DNA from: Mycoplasmatota bacterium
GTDB taxonomy: Bacteria; Bacillota_I; Bacilli_A; MAG-NZ
Direction of reading: 5' to 3'
DNA length: 64,000 nt
Assembly (NCBI GenBank): GCA_018394315.1
Contig: CP074575.1
Coordinates: 1,582,615-1,646,614, forward strand
Position 1 is the first letter of the stretch; each line of letters starts with the position of its first letter. Position numbers and translations under genes: made by a program. Positions 1-8,720 of the stretch are shown here, one piece after another. The notes beneath the pieces were generated by a model. That model made no database searches and had not been told where the DNA came from. It saw only the letters and a program-made list of their open reading frames with translations.

Positions 1-742
1 CATCAATAAGAACAATTGGCGACTTTGATAAAATTGCAGTATCAGCAATCATCAACGCCCTTGATTGACCACCACTTAAAGATGTGATAGGTGTATCTAG
101 TTTAAATGTTTCTCCGGCTAAATCATTAGCTTTATCAAAGATATTTTTAATAATGTCATCCTTATTTTCAACTAGTCTACTACTTGCATGTAAATCTAGA
201 AACTCTTCAACTGTTAAATCCATAACGAAATTCATGTTCTGTGATAGTTGTGCTACTAGTTTATTACTAGCAGAAAATCTCTCTTTCGTTTCTAAAGTTT
301 TCCCGTTTATTAATACAGTTCTCTTAGTCGGGGTATCTTTATTAGCTGCCCATTCAATATCAGCTAGTAATCTACTTTTACCACTTCCTGTTGGACCTAC
401 AATACAAATAATCTCGCCACTTTTAATTTCTAGTTCGTCATAATTTTCTTTGGAACCATCTTTATAGAACCCTGGTAAGATTGTAATATTATGTGCTTCA
501 ATAGCTTCATCAGTATAGAAACTTTTCATCATTTCAATATATTCAAGTAAATGAACTTTAAATACTTCTATATTAATAGCACGATCTTCAATTATATCTT
601 CATCAATATTTTCCAATGCTTCATCAATAGTTAAATGTTCTAATCCTTCTATCGGAATAAAGTTTTCAGAGAAGAAATCTCTAGCGTATGGATAATTATT
701 AAAAAGTTCAAGTATAGTTAATTCTTTAAAATTAATTTGCAT
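1..742 (-). CDS. ABC-type ATPase with N-terminal DUF1858-like region (3' end outside window)
   Basis: About 247 residues are visible from an ATG at 742; the C-terminus lies before the window start. Roughly the first 100 residues form an acidic, helical region whose start resembles DUF1858/ScdA_N-type domains. Then comes an ABC nucleotide-binding domain: Walker A GPTGSGKS (about 116-123), a signature LSGGQ, and the beginning of a Walker B strand (IVLID) at the window edge. There is no membrane segment. The start overlaps the end of the upstream GTPase gene by 11 bases, so the two are translationally coupled. An ABC ATPase placed with a GTPase, a leaderless binding-protein homologue and a NifU domain suggests a cytoplasmic metal or cofactor handling role rather than ordinary import, but this is inference. 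Confidence 0.75.
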   Translation of the reverse strand, partial: MQINFKELTILELFNNYPYARDFFSENFIPIEGLEHLTIDEALENIDEDIIEDRAINIEVFKVHLLEYIEMMKSFYTDEAIEAHNITILPGFYKDGSKENYDELEIKSGEIICIVGPTGSGKSRLLADIEWAANKDTPTKRTVLINGKTLETKERFSASNKLVAQLSQNMNFVMDLTVEEFLDLHASSRLVENKDDIIKNIFDKANDLAGETFKLDTPITSLSGGQSRALMIADTAILSKSPIVLID

Positions 743-1436
743 TATAATTACCTAAATCTATCTTTCTCACATTACCTAACTGATGTGCCTTACCAATCCT
801 AGTTTCACCAGTACAGTATGAGCATAAAGCACTAGGCATTGAGAATCTTAGTTTAGATCCCTCTAAAGTTTTAATGTTTGCCTTTTCATCATATATTAAA
901 GTTGATAACTCATATGCACCTTGACCATTCAATCCATTAATATGCATTATCGTAGCTTTTGGATTAACACTTTGAACTTTCATTGCGAATACTTCTCTTT
1001 CTGCTTGAGATACAATATCACCTTTTGTGATAACTACAATATCAGCTGATTTTAGCATTGGCCCTATTTTCTTTGGAGTATTAATCCCACTTAAATTATC
1101 AATTACACATATCGCCTTAATCTCTTTTACATAAGGTGAACACCTATTACATAATCCAGCACTTTCTGTAATTAATAGGTCTAAGCCTTTTGCTTGTCCC
1201 CATTGAACTACTTCTTCAACATTAGATATAAAATAGTGATCAGGACATAAAGAGCCACTCAATCCTTTTTTTACTGGTACACCTATTTTTTCATATAATA
1301 TGTCATCATCTGTATATAGACAATCAAACTTGACAACACCAACTTTGACTCCACGCCTAATAAGGTTATCAATAGTTTTAATTATTACAGAAGTTTTACC
1401 ACTTGAAGGTGGCCCAGATATTGTTATAAAATCCAT
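732..1436 (-). CDS. HypB/UreG/CobW-like P-loop GTPase
   Basis: The 234-residue protein opens with a P-loop GPPSSGKTS at residues 8-16 and has a TKGD motif near 137-140 that fits the guanine-specificity loop. It contains two CxxC pairs, CNRC at about 96-99 just after an ESAG strand and CSYC at about 205-208, which could bind a metal. These features match the SIMIBI GTPases that deliver nickel or cobalt to enzymes (HypB, UreG, CobW families), though it cannot be assigned to one of them. The gene follows the DUF1858/binding-protein gene with no gap (its ATG comes right after that gene's TAA) and overlaps the ABC ATPase start. The role is probably energy-dependent metallocentre assembly. Confidence 0.7.
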   Translation of the reverse strand: MDFITISGPPSSGKTSVIIKTIDNLIRRGVKVGVVKFDCLYTDDDILYEKIGVPVKKGLSGSLCPDHYFISNVEEVVQWGQAKGLDLLITESAGLCNRCSPYVKEIKAICVIDNLSGINTPKKIGPMLKSADIVVITKGDIVSQAEREVFAMKVQSVNPKATIMHINGLNGQGAYELSTLIYDEKANIKTLEGSKLRFSMPSALCSYCTGETRIGKAHQLGNVRKIDLGNYNAN

Positions 1437-2633
1437 TTACATCATCCCTTTTTCAAAAAGTGTCATACATTCTTTTAAAATTGAGCCTATATCATTAGAA
1501 TTTATATAGTCCCAGCCTATCCATCTAAACTTATTATTTTTAAGTTTATTGTCTATATCATTTCTTACACTTGGAAATAACCCTTTATGAGACATTATTT
1601 CACCGATTTCACGCGACGCAAACATTTTAGCAATTGGTTCAACATCTTCTTTTTTCTCACTTTTAGTTAACATAAAGATAGGAGAAATTATTGCACCATC
1701 TTCTGGCCACACCGCTTCTAACACACTTCCTGGTAGTGCCATTTTCGTAAAGAAATAAGGCATAATAGAAATTGCTGGTTTAACTCTAGCACTTTTCTTT
1801 TCTGATTTTAACATCTGTGTTGGATGCATACTTTCAATTAAACTTTTACCTAATTTCACACATGCATCTGGTCCGAAATCTTTATATAAATGAATTAAAA
1901 TTGCATTGAATAAATCGAAATCACTTACTGGTAAACTAACACTTCCTTCAAAAATAGGATCTAAAACATCAGCCCAAGTTTTTGGCATGGGTCTATCACC
2001 AAGTTCTTTTTTATTAACAAGAAATACTGCAGGTACTACACCTAACATAGAGTACTCACCTTTAGGATCTTTCAAACTTATATGATCATTTTCAAAATCA
2101 GTATTATAATCTTTTAATCCTGTGAAGTCTTTAAATACTCCTTGATCTTTAAATTTTTTCATTAAGTCTTCTTCAAAGAATAAATCGAATCCAGCAGAAA
2201 TGAATACATCAGCTAATTCATCTGGTGAGTCAGCCTTTTTAATATCTTCTTTCAACCAATCTAGCCCTTCTGATGCGGCCCTTAACTCGTAATTAACTTC
2301 ATTAATATTTTCGTACCTGCTAAAAGCTTCAAGTAGAGGAACTCTTACCGGACAAGGTAATAATCCTACAATATTGATTTTGCCTTCAACATTATCTCTT
2401 TCAACCAAAGTAATATCTTCGCTTTTTTTGCCTTCAAGCGTTTCATTTAATAAATCTACAAATACATCAACATTTAATTTTTTATTTTTTAATACACTTT
2501 CTAAACTCATCTTACCAACTTGTTTTAAAACTAACTCATTATCCAGTCCTTTAAATCCTTTTGTTTCAAATACATAAATTAGATCAGGATAATCTCTTAA
2601 AACATCTTCTATCAATAAATCTTTTGTAATCAC
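1437..2633 (-). CDS. DUF1858 domain fused to solute-binding-protein-like domain, no signal peptide
   Basis: The 398-residue protein starts at a GTG with an AGGTGAT ribosome site upstream. Residues 1-60 look like a DUF1858 domain (ITKDLLIEDVL, then YPDLIYVFETKGF). From about residue 85 the sequence resembles periplasmic iron/solute-binding proteins of ABC importers: an early KINIVGLLPCP strand, WADVLDP, and a late block around GEIMSHKGLFPSVR. There is no signal peptide or lipobox, so it should be cytoplasmic. It sits 8 bases downstream of the NifU-domain gene. A binding-protein fold kept in the cytoplasm next to an ABC ATPase, a GTPase and a NifU domain is unusual. Its ligand is unknown. Confidence 0.65.
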   Translation of the reverse strand: MITKDLLIEDVLRDYPDLIYVFETKGFKGLDNELVLKQVGKMSLESVLKNKKLNVDVFVDLLNETLEGKKSEDITLVERDNVEGKINIVGLLPCPVRVPLLEAFSRYENINEVNYELRAASEGLDWLKEDIKKADSPDELADVFISAGFDLFFEEDLMKKFKDQGVFKDFTGLKDYNTDFENDHISLKDPKGEYSMLGVVPAVFLVNKKELGDRPMPKTWADVLDPIFEGSVSLPVSDFDLFNAILIHLYKDFGPDACVKLGKSLIESMHPTQMLKSEKKSARVKPAISIMPYFFTKMALPGSVLEAVWPEDGAIISPIFMLTKSEKKEDVEPIAKMFASREIGEIMSHKGLFPSVRNDIDNKLKNNKFRWIGWDYINSNDIGSILKECMTLFEKGMM

Positions 2634-2641
2634 AAAATCAC

Positions 2642-2866
2642 CTATACTCTCTTTATCCCTTTTACTTCAGGTACTTTTTCCATAAGAATTGTTTCAATTC
2701 CATCGTATAAAGTTGCATCAATTGCTGCACATCCAGCACATGCACCAAACATTGTTACATACACAATTCCATCTTTAAATTTAACAAATTGTACGTCTCC
2801 ACCATCTTGTTGTAAAAATGGTCTTACACCTTCTAAAGCTTCTTTAATTCTGTCTTCTACATTCAT
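2642..2866 (-). CDS. NifU C-terminal domain (Nfu-type) Fe-S protein
   Basis: A 74-residue protein made only of the NifU C-terminal/Nfu domain, with the hallmark CAGC pair (C43 and C46) after an FLQQDGGDV block. Nfu domains bind a 4Fe-4S cluster between two subunits and pass it to target enzymes. I chose the ATG at 2866, which follows an AAAGGA ribosome site; an upstream in-frame ATG at 2884 lacks one. It is the first gene of a four-gene minus-strand operon with the binding-protein-like, GTPase and ATPase genes. A Crp/Fnr-type palindrome lies upstream. Confidence 0.88.
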   Translation of the reverse strand: MNVEDRIKEALEGVRPFLQQDGGDVQFVKFKDGIVYVTMFGACAGCAAIDATLYDGIETILMEKVPEVKGIKRV

Positions 2867-2905
2867 AATATTTTTTCCTTTCATTATTTTATTACTTTCG
2901 TATAA

Positions 2906-2950
2906 ATAATATCAAACACTTTTAATATATTATGTGATTTATATCACATA
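2906..2950 (-). promoter_or_regulatory. Crp/Fnr-type operator and -10 box upstream of the NifU-domain operon
   Basis: A perfect 8-bp inverted repeat TATGTGAT-TTAT-ATCACATA covers 2931-2950. It contains TGTGA-N6-TCACA, the consensus of Crp/Fnr family regulators. On the minus strand a TATTAT -10 box lies at 2906-2911, which puts the palindrome centre (2940.5) about 41 bases before the expected start of transcription. That is the class II activator position. No good -35 hexamer is seen, as expected for activator-dependent promoters. Confidence 0.65.
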
Positions 2951-2980
2951 TAACAAATTTATTTAAACTTTTATTTAAAT

Positions 2981-3006
2981 AAAAAAAGCTAGAAAATCTA
3001 GCTTTT
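2981..3006 (-). terminator. Intrinsic terminator of the surface-protein operon
   Basis: An inverted repeat with GCTAGA/TCTAGC arms extended by A/T pairs (loop AAA) is followed on the minus strand by a run of seven T. The stop codon (TAG) of the 564-residue protein gene lies inside the hairpin. Confidence 0.85.
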
Positions 3007-4692
3007 GTATCTTTTTAATATAAATCCTATCAAAGAAAGTAATGAGATAACACCTATTATAGGATATAAGAATGTACTTGATTCACTATCTTCCGCTAAG
3101 TCTAAAGTAAAGTTGCCATCAACATTTGATATCAAGAACTCTGCAACTTCAACTGTTTTTGTTTCATCTTTAAATGTTAATTCAGTTCTAAACTCTATTT
3201 CCTTATCGTCATCAACGATTAACGTTTGTACCTCTCCTTCTTCTACTAGTATCTCTTTCCAATTGTTTTCTGCATTTACTGAAATGATTAGTTTAGATGA
3301 GGAATAATTTATTCTATAAAAAACTTTCATCTTAGTAAATTCAGTATTTTTTCTTAAATCAAAAACAACTAATTTACTACCATCACTGTTTGGTTGGAAT
3401 TTAATTAACCCTTTTGATATAACTTCTTTGGTTTCAAGGTTTGTTAAATCCTTTTCAGCTGTCTCTTCACCATTTACTTTTATTGTAACCTCTTCACTCT
3501 TTATAGAAGTAGTTTTCTCATAAGGTAGTTCGTTTGATGTAAATATTTCATAATCATCATCTATTGTCATAACTAACACTTTCAAGTAAAACCCTGAATT
3601 AGAAATGTTTATACTTATTTCTTTACTAAATGGTTCCCATTCTGAATCATTAATATCTGGATTATCTTTAGAATTTGTTATCAAGTATTTTATACTTGTA
3701 CTATCAAGATCTAAGTAAATAGAGTTAATAACTAAATCAGTATATGAGAATCCATTATTAATATCAACATGAACATTTTGAGATATATTATTTAAGACTT
3801 GAACAGTTCTTTCTATAACCTCAATATTATCAAATTCATCTGTAACTCTATATTTAAGCTTATAAATTCCCGACTTGTTATGATCAACGACCCCTTCCAC
3901 TAAAAGGTTTGTCTTAGTAAAATCATCTATTAAAATTCCTGGATCAACGTAAATCATTCCTCTTTCCAATTTAACGACCTGGTTTCCATTAAGTTTAAGA
4001 ATAGGTTTGGTACTATCTACGACGTTTATATTTCTTTCTCGAATGATTTCTCCACTTGGAGTATCTACCGAATAAATAATTGTATATGACCCGATTTTGC
4101 TAGTATCTAAATTACTTTCTACCACAACATCCTCAGATATATCATCTTCAGGACTTCCTTGATACGCTATAAATCCTGGGTCAACGAAGAGATCATTATA
4201 ATTGATTTCTATAACCTCTTCTCCTATTAGATTCAAGATGGCTGGTTGTGGCGGGGGAGGAAGAGATGTTACAGTAGAACCGCTACTTGAGCCACCTTGA
4301 ACTTCTTCTTTTAAATTCTCGTTATACGTACCATTTATAAGAGGAGTAACAATGTTTGTTACAAAACTATTAATAGAAGTTGACCCATCTAGGGTTGTCA
4401 CTATTAAAATATCGTTACTAACCACCAAATTAATGACACTACTATTCACTGAAATAGGAGTAATATATCTACTTGGATCATTTACATAAAATGCGTGTAT
4501 TTTCCCATCTAATGTACCTAAGATTACTACGCCCTGTTCATTAATCGTTATGTTTATCGTACTATTAGTACTATATACAGTTTCTTCTTCAACATCCTTT
4601 ATCACTTCAACTCCAACAGTAGAACCGCCACCAAATGCGTATACATTTATTGGAAAAAACAGGATGAACAAAATCAATAGTGATTGTTTCAT
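2998..4692 (-). CDS. Membrane-anchored surface protein with two DUF5011/Ig-like domains
   Basis: The 564-residue protein has an N-terminal signal peptide (about 1-19, ending VYA), a 140-residue beta-rich region, a serine/proline linker with four consecutive prolines, and then two tandem Ig-like domains of the DUF5011 type (about 155-225 and 230-300; each has the VDPG motif near its start). After further beta-rich sequence the C-terminus has a single transmembrane segment (about 540-558) followed by KRYKS. It should sit on the outer face of the membrane with its C-terminus inside. The start follows an AGGAGG site that overlaps the end of the 1259-residue gene, so the two are co-translated. The function is unknown; adhesion or matrix binding is plausible. 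Confidence 0.75.
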   Translation of the reverse strand: MKQSLLILFILFFPINVYAFGGGSTVGVEVIKDVEEETVYSTNSTINITINEQGVVILGTLDGKIHAFYVNDPSRYITPISVNSSVINLVVSNDILIVTTLDGSTSINSFVTNIVTPLINGTYNENLKEEVQGGSSSGSTVTSLPPPPQPAILNLIGEEVIEINYNDLFVDPGFIAYQGSPEDDISEDVVVESNLDTSKIGSYTIIYSVDTPSGEIIRERNINVVDSTKPILKLNGNQVVKLERGMIYVDPGILIDDFTKTNLLVEGVVDHNKSGIYKLKYRVTDEFDNIEVIERTVQVLNNISQNVHVDINNGFSYTDLVINSIYLDLDSTSIKYLITNSKDNPDINDSEWEPFSKEISINISNSGFYLKVLVMTIDDDYEIFTSNELPYEKTTSIKSEEVTIKVNGEETAEKDLTNLETKEVISKGLIKFQPNSDGSKLVVFDLRKNTEFTKMKVFYRINYSSSKLIISVNAENNWKEILVEEGEVQTLIVDDDKEIEFRTELTFKDETKTVEVAEFLISNVDGNFTLDLAEDSESSTFLYPIIGVISLLSLIGFILKRYKS

Positions 4693-4693
4693 A

Positions 4694-7600
4694 TTAGTTT
4701 CCTCCTATTGGTTGAATAGGTGTAATTAAAGATTCAGTTTGGTTATCGATAGATGAACCTTGGATCGCAGAATTACTTAAAGTATCATTTTGTTCATTAA
4801 CTGCTTCCACTACTTGATTATCCATTTGCTGTTGTTCGGTAGGAATATCTTCGTCTGTAATTTCAATATCAGCAGATTTTTTTACAATAGCTACTGTTCC
4901 ATCTTCTTTCACGATTACTTCAGTTTCTTCATCGACTATCACAGAATCCACCTTAAAGGCACCTGTAGTCACTGTCTCCTCTAGGACTATTTCTTCATAG
5001 GAAACATCTATAACATCAAGAATGTTATCAAAATCAATTGTATCTGGATTATTGGTGTTAAGTCTACCATCGGTAGAGTCATTTCTATAGTCACTACTAA
5101 TACTGACTTTTACTAGGTAAGTTGTATTTGGAAGTATGAGTAAACCTGATGATGTTGATTCACTTATTGTATATGACGATCTCATATAATTATTAATTAA
5201 TGTATCTTTATTTTCTAGATCAGCAAATTCAGCATCATAGAAATTGAATTCGTCAACTAAGTACCAACTTTCACCACCATCATCGCTAAGCTCAATCTTT
5301 GTTCCAAAATTACCATACATATACATACTTTTTCCTATCTCTTCACCTTCAGGAATAGTGAATTCACCAAAGTTACCTAATCGTTGCCAGACAAGATTAA
5401 TATCGAATGAATCTTCATTTGTAATAACTGATGCGTGAGATATAATTTCTTCTGCCGTTATTCTTAAGTACCCTTCATCATCACCATAAATTCTTATTTG
5501 ATGCTCTTTCATTGGCATCATGGGACTAAAATCTTCAAATGCATTATTCTTAAATACTACATCCGAACCATCATATTTTAAAGGAATATATTCTTGTATT
5601 CCATTATTACCCCAATATTCTAAATAAACATACTCATCTTGTATAGACTGTTCTCCATAGAATAACGAGTAATAGTTAATTTCACCATACTTACCTTCTG
5701 CGTATCCAACCCAAGATGACCAATCTTCATGGTCTGTATTAATTCTAAGTCCTCCAGATATTTTTTCTTCCATTTCAACTAAAATTGTAAAATATGACCA
5801 ATCTTCTTCTTGGGTTTCATAATCATCACAATTACTATAGAATTTTTCTGTTAGTTTAATGTTTTTAATGTTTATTTCCTTTGGAGTAGGTACCTTTAGT
5901 GGAGCCTCCAGATCATAAAACTCATTATGCCAAGACAACTCCAATAACTCATCAGAATTTTTTTGCCATGTAAATACGATTGATTTTTCGTCATCTTCAT
6001 AAGGATTTAATGAATAACTTAAAGGTGTGGTTAATATATTTGATGCTAATTCAGGTTTAAATGATGCATATCCATAATCGTAAGTTGAATCGTTCCAATA
6101 GCTAAGATCTACTTTAATTTCTGCAATCTTATCCTTTATAGCCTCAATGTTATATGAATACCAACTTGTAATATTACTTTCAGTCATTTCTAAAAGAATT
6201 GTTCCAGAAGTTGTTTCAAGTGTAGTAGAAATATCACTCACTTCTCCCAAATAACTGTAACCCCATAATGAAATATTTGTACAATCTACGTCGTAACATT
6301 CTTCACTTTCCGTATAAACATTTAAATTGTAACTACCTTTATCTAAACTGATAGTTTCATCTATATTGAATTTATAATCAATTTCAAATCTATTATTATC
6401 AATACGTAAATCAGTTATTTCAAAAGTATTATGATCTAACCAATCAAAATCATTTCTAATTGAATGATCAAATTCAGCTTCTGGGTCATAATCGCTGTTT
6501 GTAACTGCAACTTTAAGAATATTGTTTTCATCTTTTCTTAGTGTGTAAGTGAGTGATCCTATTGTATAAGTAGAATCGCTTGGACTTTGAGCAATAGTTT
6601 CGACACCCGAATTAATTACATAAAAATCACCAGAATATAATATTGCATTAACACTATAATAACCATAATGTTCCCAGCCATCTATTTCGTCGTTTGAATA
6701 ATTATTAACACTAAATCCTATATTATTTTCGTTTGGAACTATTTCAGAATTCCAGTCTTCTACTTCTGAATAAACAGCTTTCATATTTTGTGATTGAACA
6801 GCATTTTTTAGAGGTAGACTAAATACACCAGAAGTCAATAAATGTCCGTTATCAGATACATAAATCCACTCATTCCATTCTTGATCTTCCTTAGGATTAG
6901 CTTGGAAGTGAGTATATAGATTCATTTCTATTTCACCAAGTTCTGTAAAGTCACTTACTTGGGTATACTCAATATCAATAGTTCCTAAATCTTGATTAAT
7001 AGTTACTTTATCTACATTGATATCTAAATAATTATCACTTAAAGAACCACTCGCATAATGATTTAAGTCCCATATATATGTAGTATCAGGTACATTATTT
7101 GAATTTTCTACTCTTACCATTAGTGATCCACTTTCATCATTTGTAAGAGTATATGTTAAGTTTCCTTGCTCACCATAATCTACTGTGTAACTTGTTTCTT
7201 CAGTAACTATGTATTCAAATTCATCAATTTGAAAACTCCCCCTATGCTGCCAATTATAATCATTTTCCCATATATTAACACCAATGACACCTGTTGAAAC
7301 TTCACTTATTGATGGTACATTAGGGGAAAGTATTAACCTATCTAAATTAAATGATACTACTCCAGTCGAACTGTTTAATTCTTCTTCAGCGCTAATCCAT
7401 GGCCATGTATCGTTTCCTTCTATACTAAAGTTAAATTGAATTTGTTTTTGGTAGTCTGCTTGAATATCTCCTGTATAATTATAAGTAATATTTAAGAATC
7501 CATTTGATATCTCTGCATTTGTTATACTAAGATTTACATCCATTTCAGAAAATGAACCTTCCTTTTTAGGAATTTTAGGATTATGGAAGACATTTACATT

Positions 7601-8473
7601 TCTGTATTGTCTAGTACCATTTCCAAAGTAATCATATAGTTCATACTGGATTTGATAGTATCCCTCAATATTAGTATCAATAGAATCCACTTCTTCCATA
7701 GTTGACCAATTAAATATTGTTATTTCTACATCATCTATAGTTAAAGGATCATCCTCATCAGTGACAGTAAATCCTGGATCTGAATATGTTTCTCCTATGT
7801 ATAATTCTTCATAATATTCTCCAACTAAGTTTATCTCTGGCCAATAACCCCTGTTGTGATTAAAATTATAAGTTGGATGATACATACTGTTAGATAGAAC
7901 CTCGAACCATAATACACCAGTTTCATCTGTGTAGAATTTATATACAATTGATTCAGATTCCGAAGGGTCACCCCAATCAAATGTTTCAGTAAAAATACCT
8001 AACTCTTCATTTATTAAATCAGTTTTAATTTCTTTACTTTCACTCATTGTTATTGAATCACTTGTATACTCAATCACATCTATAAGGACTTTTTGATTTT
8101 GACCAGTTAAGAGTGCTTGATAGTTTGATCTTGATTCAAGATCTTTCATCCATATATAAACATATAATTCATCAGATAATTCATGCCAGTCTGTATGATA
8201 AATATTTGTAACCTTTTCAATGTTTAATGTGTCAAATTCATCATTGAACTCTAAATCTAAACTATTCTTCAACTCATAACTCTTTCCATCACTAAAGTTA
8301 GTTGAAAGATTAGATAGTTTAATTACTACATGTCCGTTTCTTTCATCAATTTCTATTCCTGAATATTTATAGTTGATATCGTTATCTACTGAAAAAGTAG
8401 AAACCTCAGCAGAAATGTTAAATGCTGATATTAAACAGATTAAAAATAATATTATGCTAAGTAATTTTTTCAT
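4694..8473 (-). CDS. Large secreted repeat protein with DUF5011-like domain, under c-di-GMP riboswitch
   Basis: The 1259-residue protein has a clear signal peptide (KKLLS, hydrophobic core, cleavage near residue 22) and no transmembrane anchor. One DUF5011-like Ig domain lies around 215-300 (motif YSDPGFTV). At least three copies of a loosely conserved module (pattern Y-x-L, two or three acidic residues, G-x-L-x-V-x-V, then NS and a proline) appear near 180, 440 and 670, with weaker copies later. It is rich in W, Y, N and D like many exported beta-sandwich proteins. The last 60 residues are Q/N-rich. It is the first gene after the c-di-GMP riboswitch. It probably works with the membrane-anchored protein encoded next. 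I do not recognise a catalytic domain. Confidence 0.7.
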   Translation of the reverse strand: MKKLLSIILFLICLISAFNISAEVSTFSVDNDINYKYSGIEIDERNGHVVIKLSNLSTNFSDGKSYELKNSLDLEFNDEFDTLNIEKVTNIYHTDWHELSDELYVYIWMKDLESRSNYQALLTGQNQKVLIDVIEYTSDSITMSESKEIKTDLINEELGIFTETFDWGDPSESESIVYKFYTDETGVLWFEVLSNSMYHPTYNFNHNRGYWPEINLVGEYYEELYIGETYSDPGFTVTDEDDPLTIDDVEITIFNWSTMEEVDSIDTNIEGYYQIQYELYDYFGNGTRQYRNVNVFHNPKIPKKEGSFSEMDVNLSITNAEISNGFLNITYNYTGDIQADYQKQIQFNFSIEGNDTWPWISAEEELNSSTGVVSFNLDRLILSPNVPSISEVSTGVIGVNIWENDYNWQHRGSFQIDEFEYIVTEETSYTVDYGEQGNLTYTLTNDESGSLMVRVENSNNVPDTTYIWDLNHYASGSLSDNYLDINVDKVTINQDLGTIDIEYTQVSDFTELGEIEMNLYTHFQANPKEDQEWNEWIYVSDNGHLLTSGVFSLPLKNAVQSQNMKAVYSEVEDWNSEIVPNENNIGFSVNNYSNDEIDGWEHYGYYSVNAILYSGDFYVINSGVETIAQSPSDSTYTIGSLTYTLRKDENNILKVAVTNSDYDPEAEFDHSIRNDFDWLDHNTFEITDLRIDNNRFEIDYKFNIDETISLDKGSYNLNVYTESEECYDVDCTNISLWGYSYLGEVSDISTTLETTSGTILLEMTESNITSWYSYNIEAIKDKIAEIKVDLSYWNDSTYDYGYASFKPELASNILTTPLSYSLNPYEDDEKSIVFTWQKNSDELLELSWHNEFYDLEAPLKVPTPKEINIKNIKLTEKFYSNCDDYETQEEDWSYFTILVEMEEKISGGLRINTDHEDWSSWVGYAEGKYGEINYYSLFYGEQSIQDEYVYLEYWGNNGIQEYIPLKYDGSDVVFKNNAFEDFSPMMPMKEHQIRIYGDDEGYLRITAEEIISHASVITNEDSFDINLVWQRLGNFGEFTIPEGEEIGKSMYMYGNFGTKIELSDDGGESWYLVDEFNFYDAEFADLENKDTLINNYMRSSYTISESTSSGLLILPNTTYLVKVSISSDYRNDSTDGRLNTNNPDTIDFDNILDVIDVSYEEIVLEETVTTGAFKVDSVIVDEETEVIVKEDGTVAIVKKSADIEITDEDIPTEQQQMDNQVVEAVNEQNDTLSNSAIQGSSIDNQTESLITPIQPIGGN

Positions 8474-8501
8474 TTCATTCCCTCCTTATATAACACATAA
8501 C

Positions 8502-8534
8502 AAAAAAATGCCACACAAAAACAGTTATGGCATG
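8502..8534 (-). terminator. Riboswitch-controlled intrinsic terminator
   Basis: The minus strand reads ATGCCA, a 14-base loop, TGGCAT, then seven T. It lies between the c-di-GMP riboswitch and the start of the large secreted protein gene, where an expression-platform terminator would be expected. Confidence 0.75.
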
Positions 8535-8539
8535 TAATT

Positions 8540-8628
8540 ATTACGCAACTGGCTAACATACCAAACGGCTTAGTCCCTATAGTTTTGTGTCCCTTAATTT
8601 CTTAAGGTTTACCAATATTCATATGTTG
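8540..8628 (-). promoter_or_regulatory. c-di-GMP-I (GEMM-I) riboswitch
   Basis: Read on the minus strand the leader carries the ordered GEMM-I signature: GGTAAACC, a GAAA tetraloop closed by TTAA pairs, GGGACACAAAAC, then GGGACTAA, a variable stem, and TAGCCAGTTGC. These match the conserved core of the c-di-GMP-I family, with an A instead of G in the GACGCAAAGC block. It lies downstream of a strong promoter and upstream of a terminator, leading into the two surface-protein genes. C-di-GMP would therefore set read-through into these genes. The direction (on or off) cannot be decided by eye. Confidence 0.88.
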
Positions 8629-8635
8629 ATGACAT

Positions 8636-8665
8636 ATTATACCATAAATTGAGAAGCTTTTACAA
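8636..8665 (-). promoter_or_regulatory. Sigma-A promoter for the riboswitch RNA
   Basis: On the minus strand there is a -35 TTGTAA (8660-8665), an 18-base spacer and a -10 TATAAT (8636-8641) with a TGG extension before it. Transcription would start near 8629, just before the riboswitch aptamer. Confidence 0.75.
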
Positions 8666-8684
8666 ATTCTCTAAGAGAATGCTT

Positions 8685-8713
8685 AAAAAAAGAAGATATT
8701 AGATTTATCTTCT
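8685..8713 (-). terminator. Terminator after the amidohydrolase gene
   Basis: AGAAGATA and TATCTTCT arms around a 7-base loop are followed by a T run on the minus strand, just past the stop of the amidohydrolase gene at 8721. Confidence 0.85.
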
Positions 8714-8720
8714 ATTATGA

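Noticed and set aside
84..443. A 119-codon plus-strand frame at the window start
   Set aside because: The minus strand here encodes clear ABC ATPase motifs; the plus frame is its shadow.
2642..4692. The NifU-domain operon and the surface-protein operon as one transcript
   Set aside because: A strong terminator and then a separate Crp/Fnr-type promoter lie between them.
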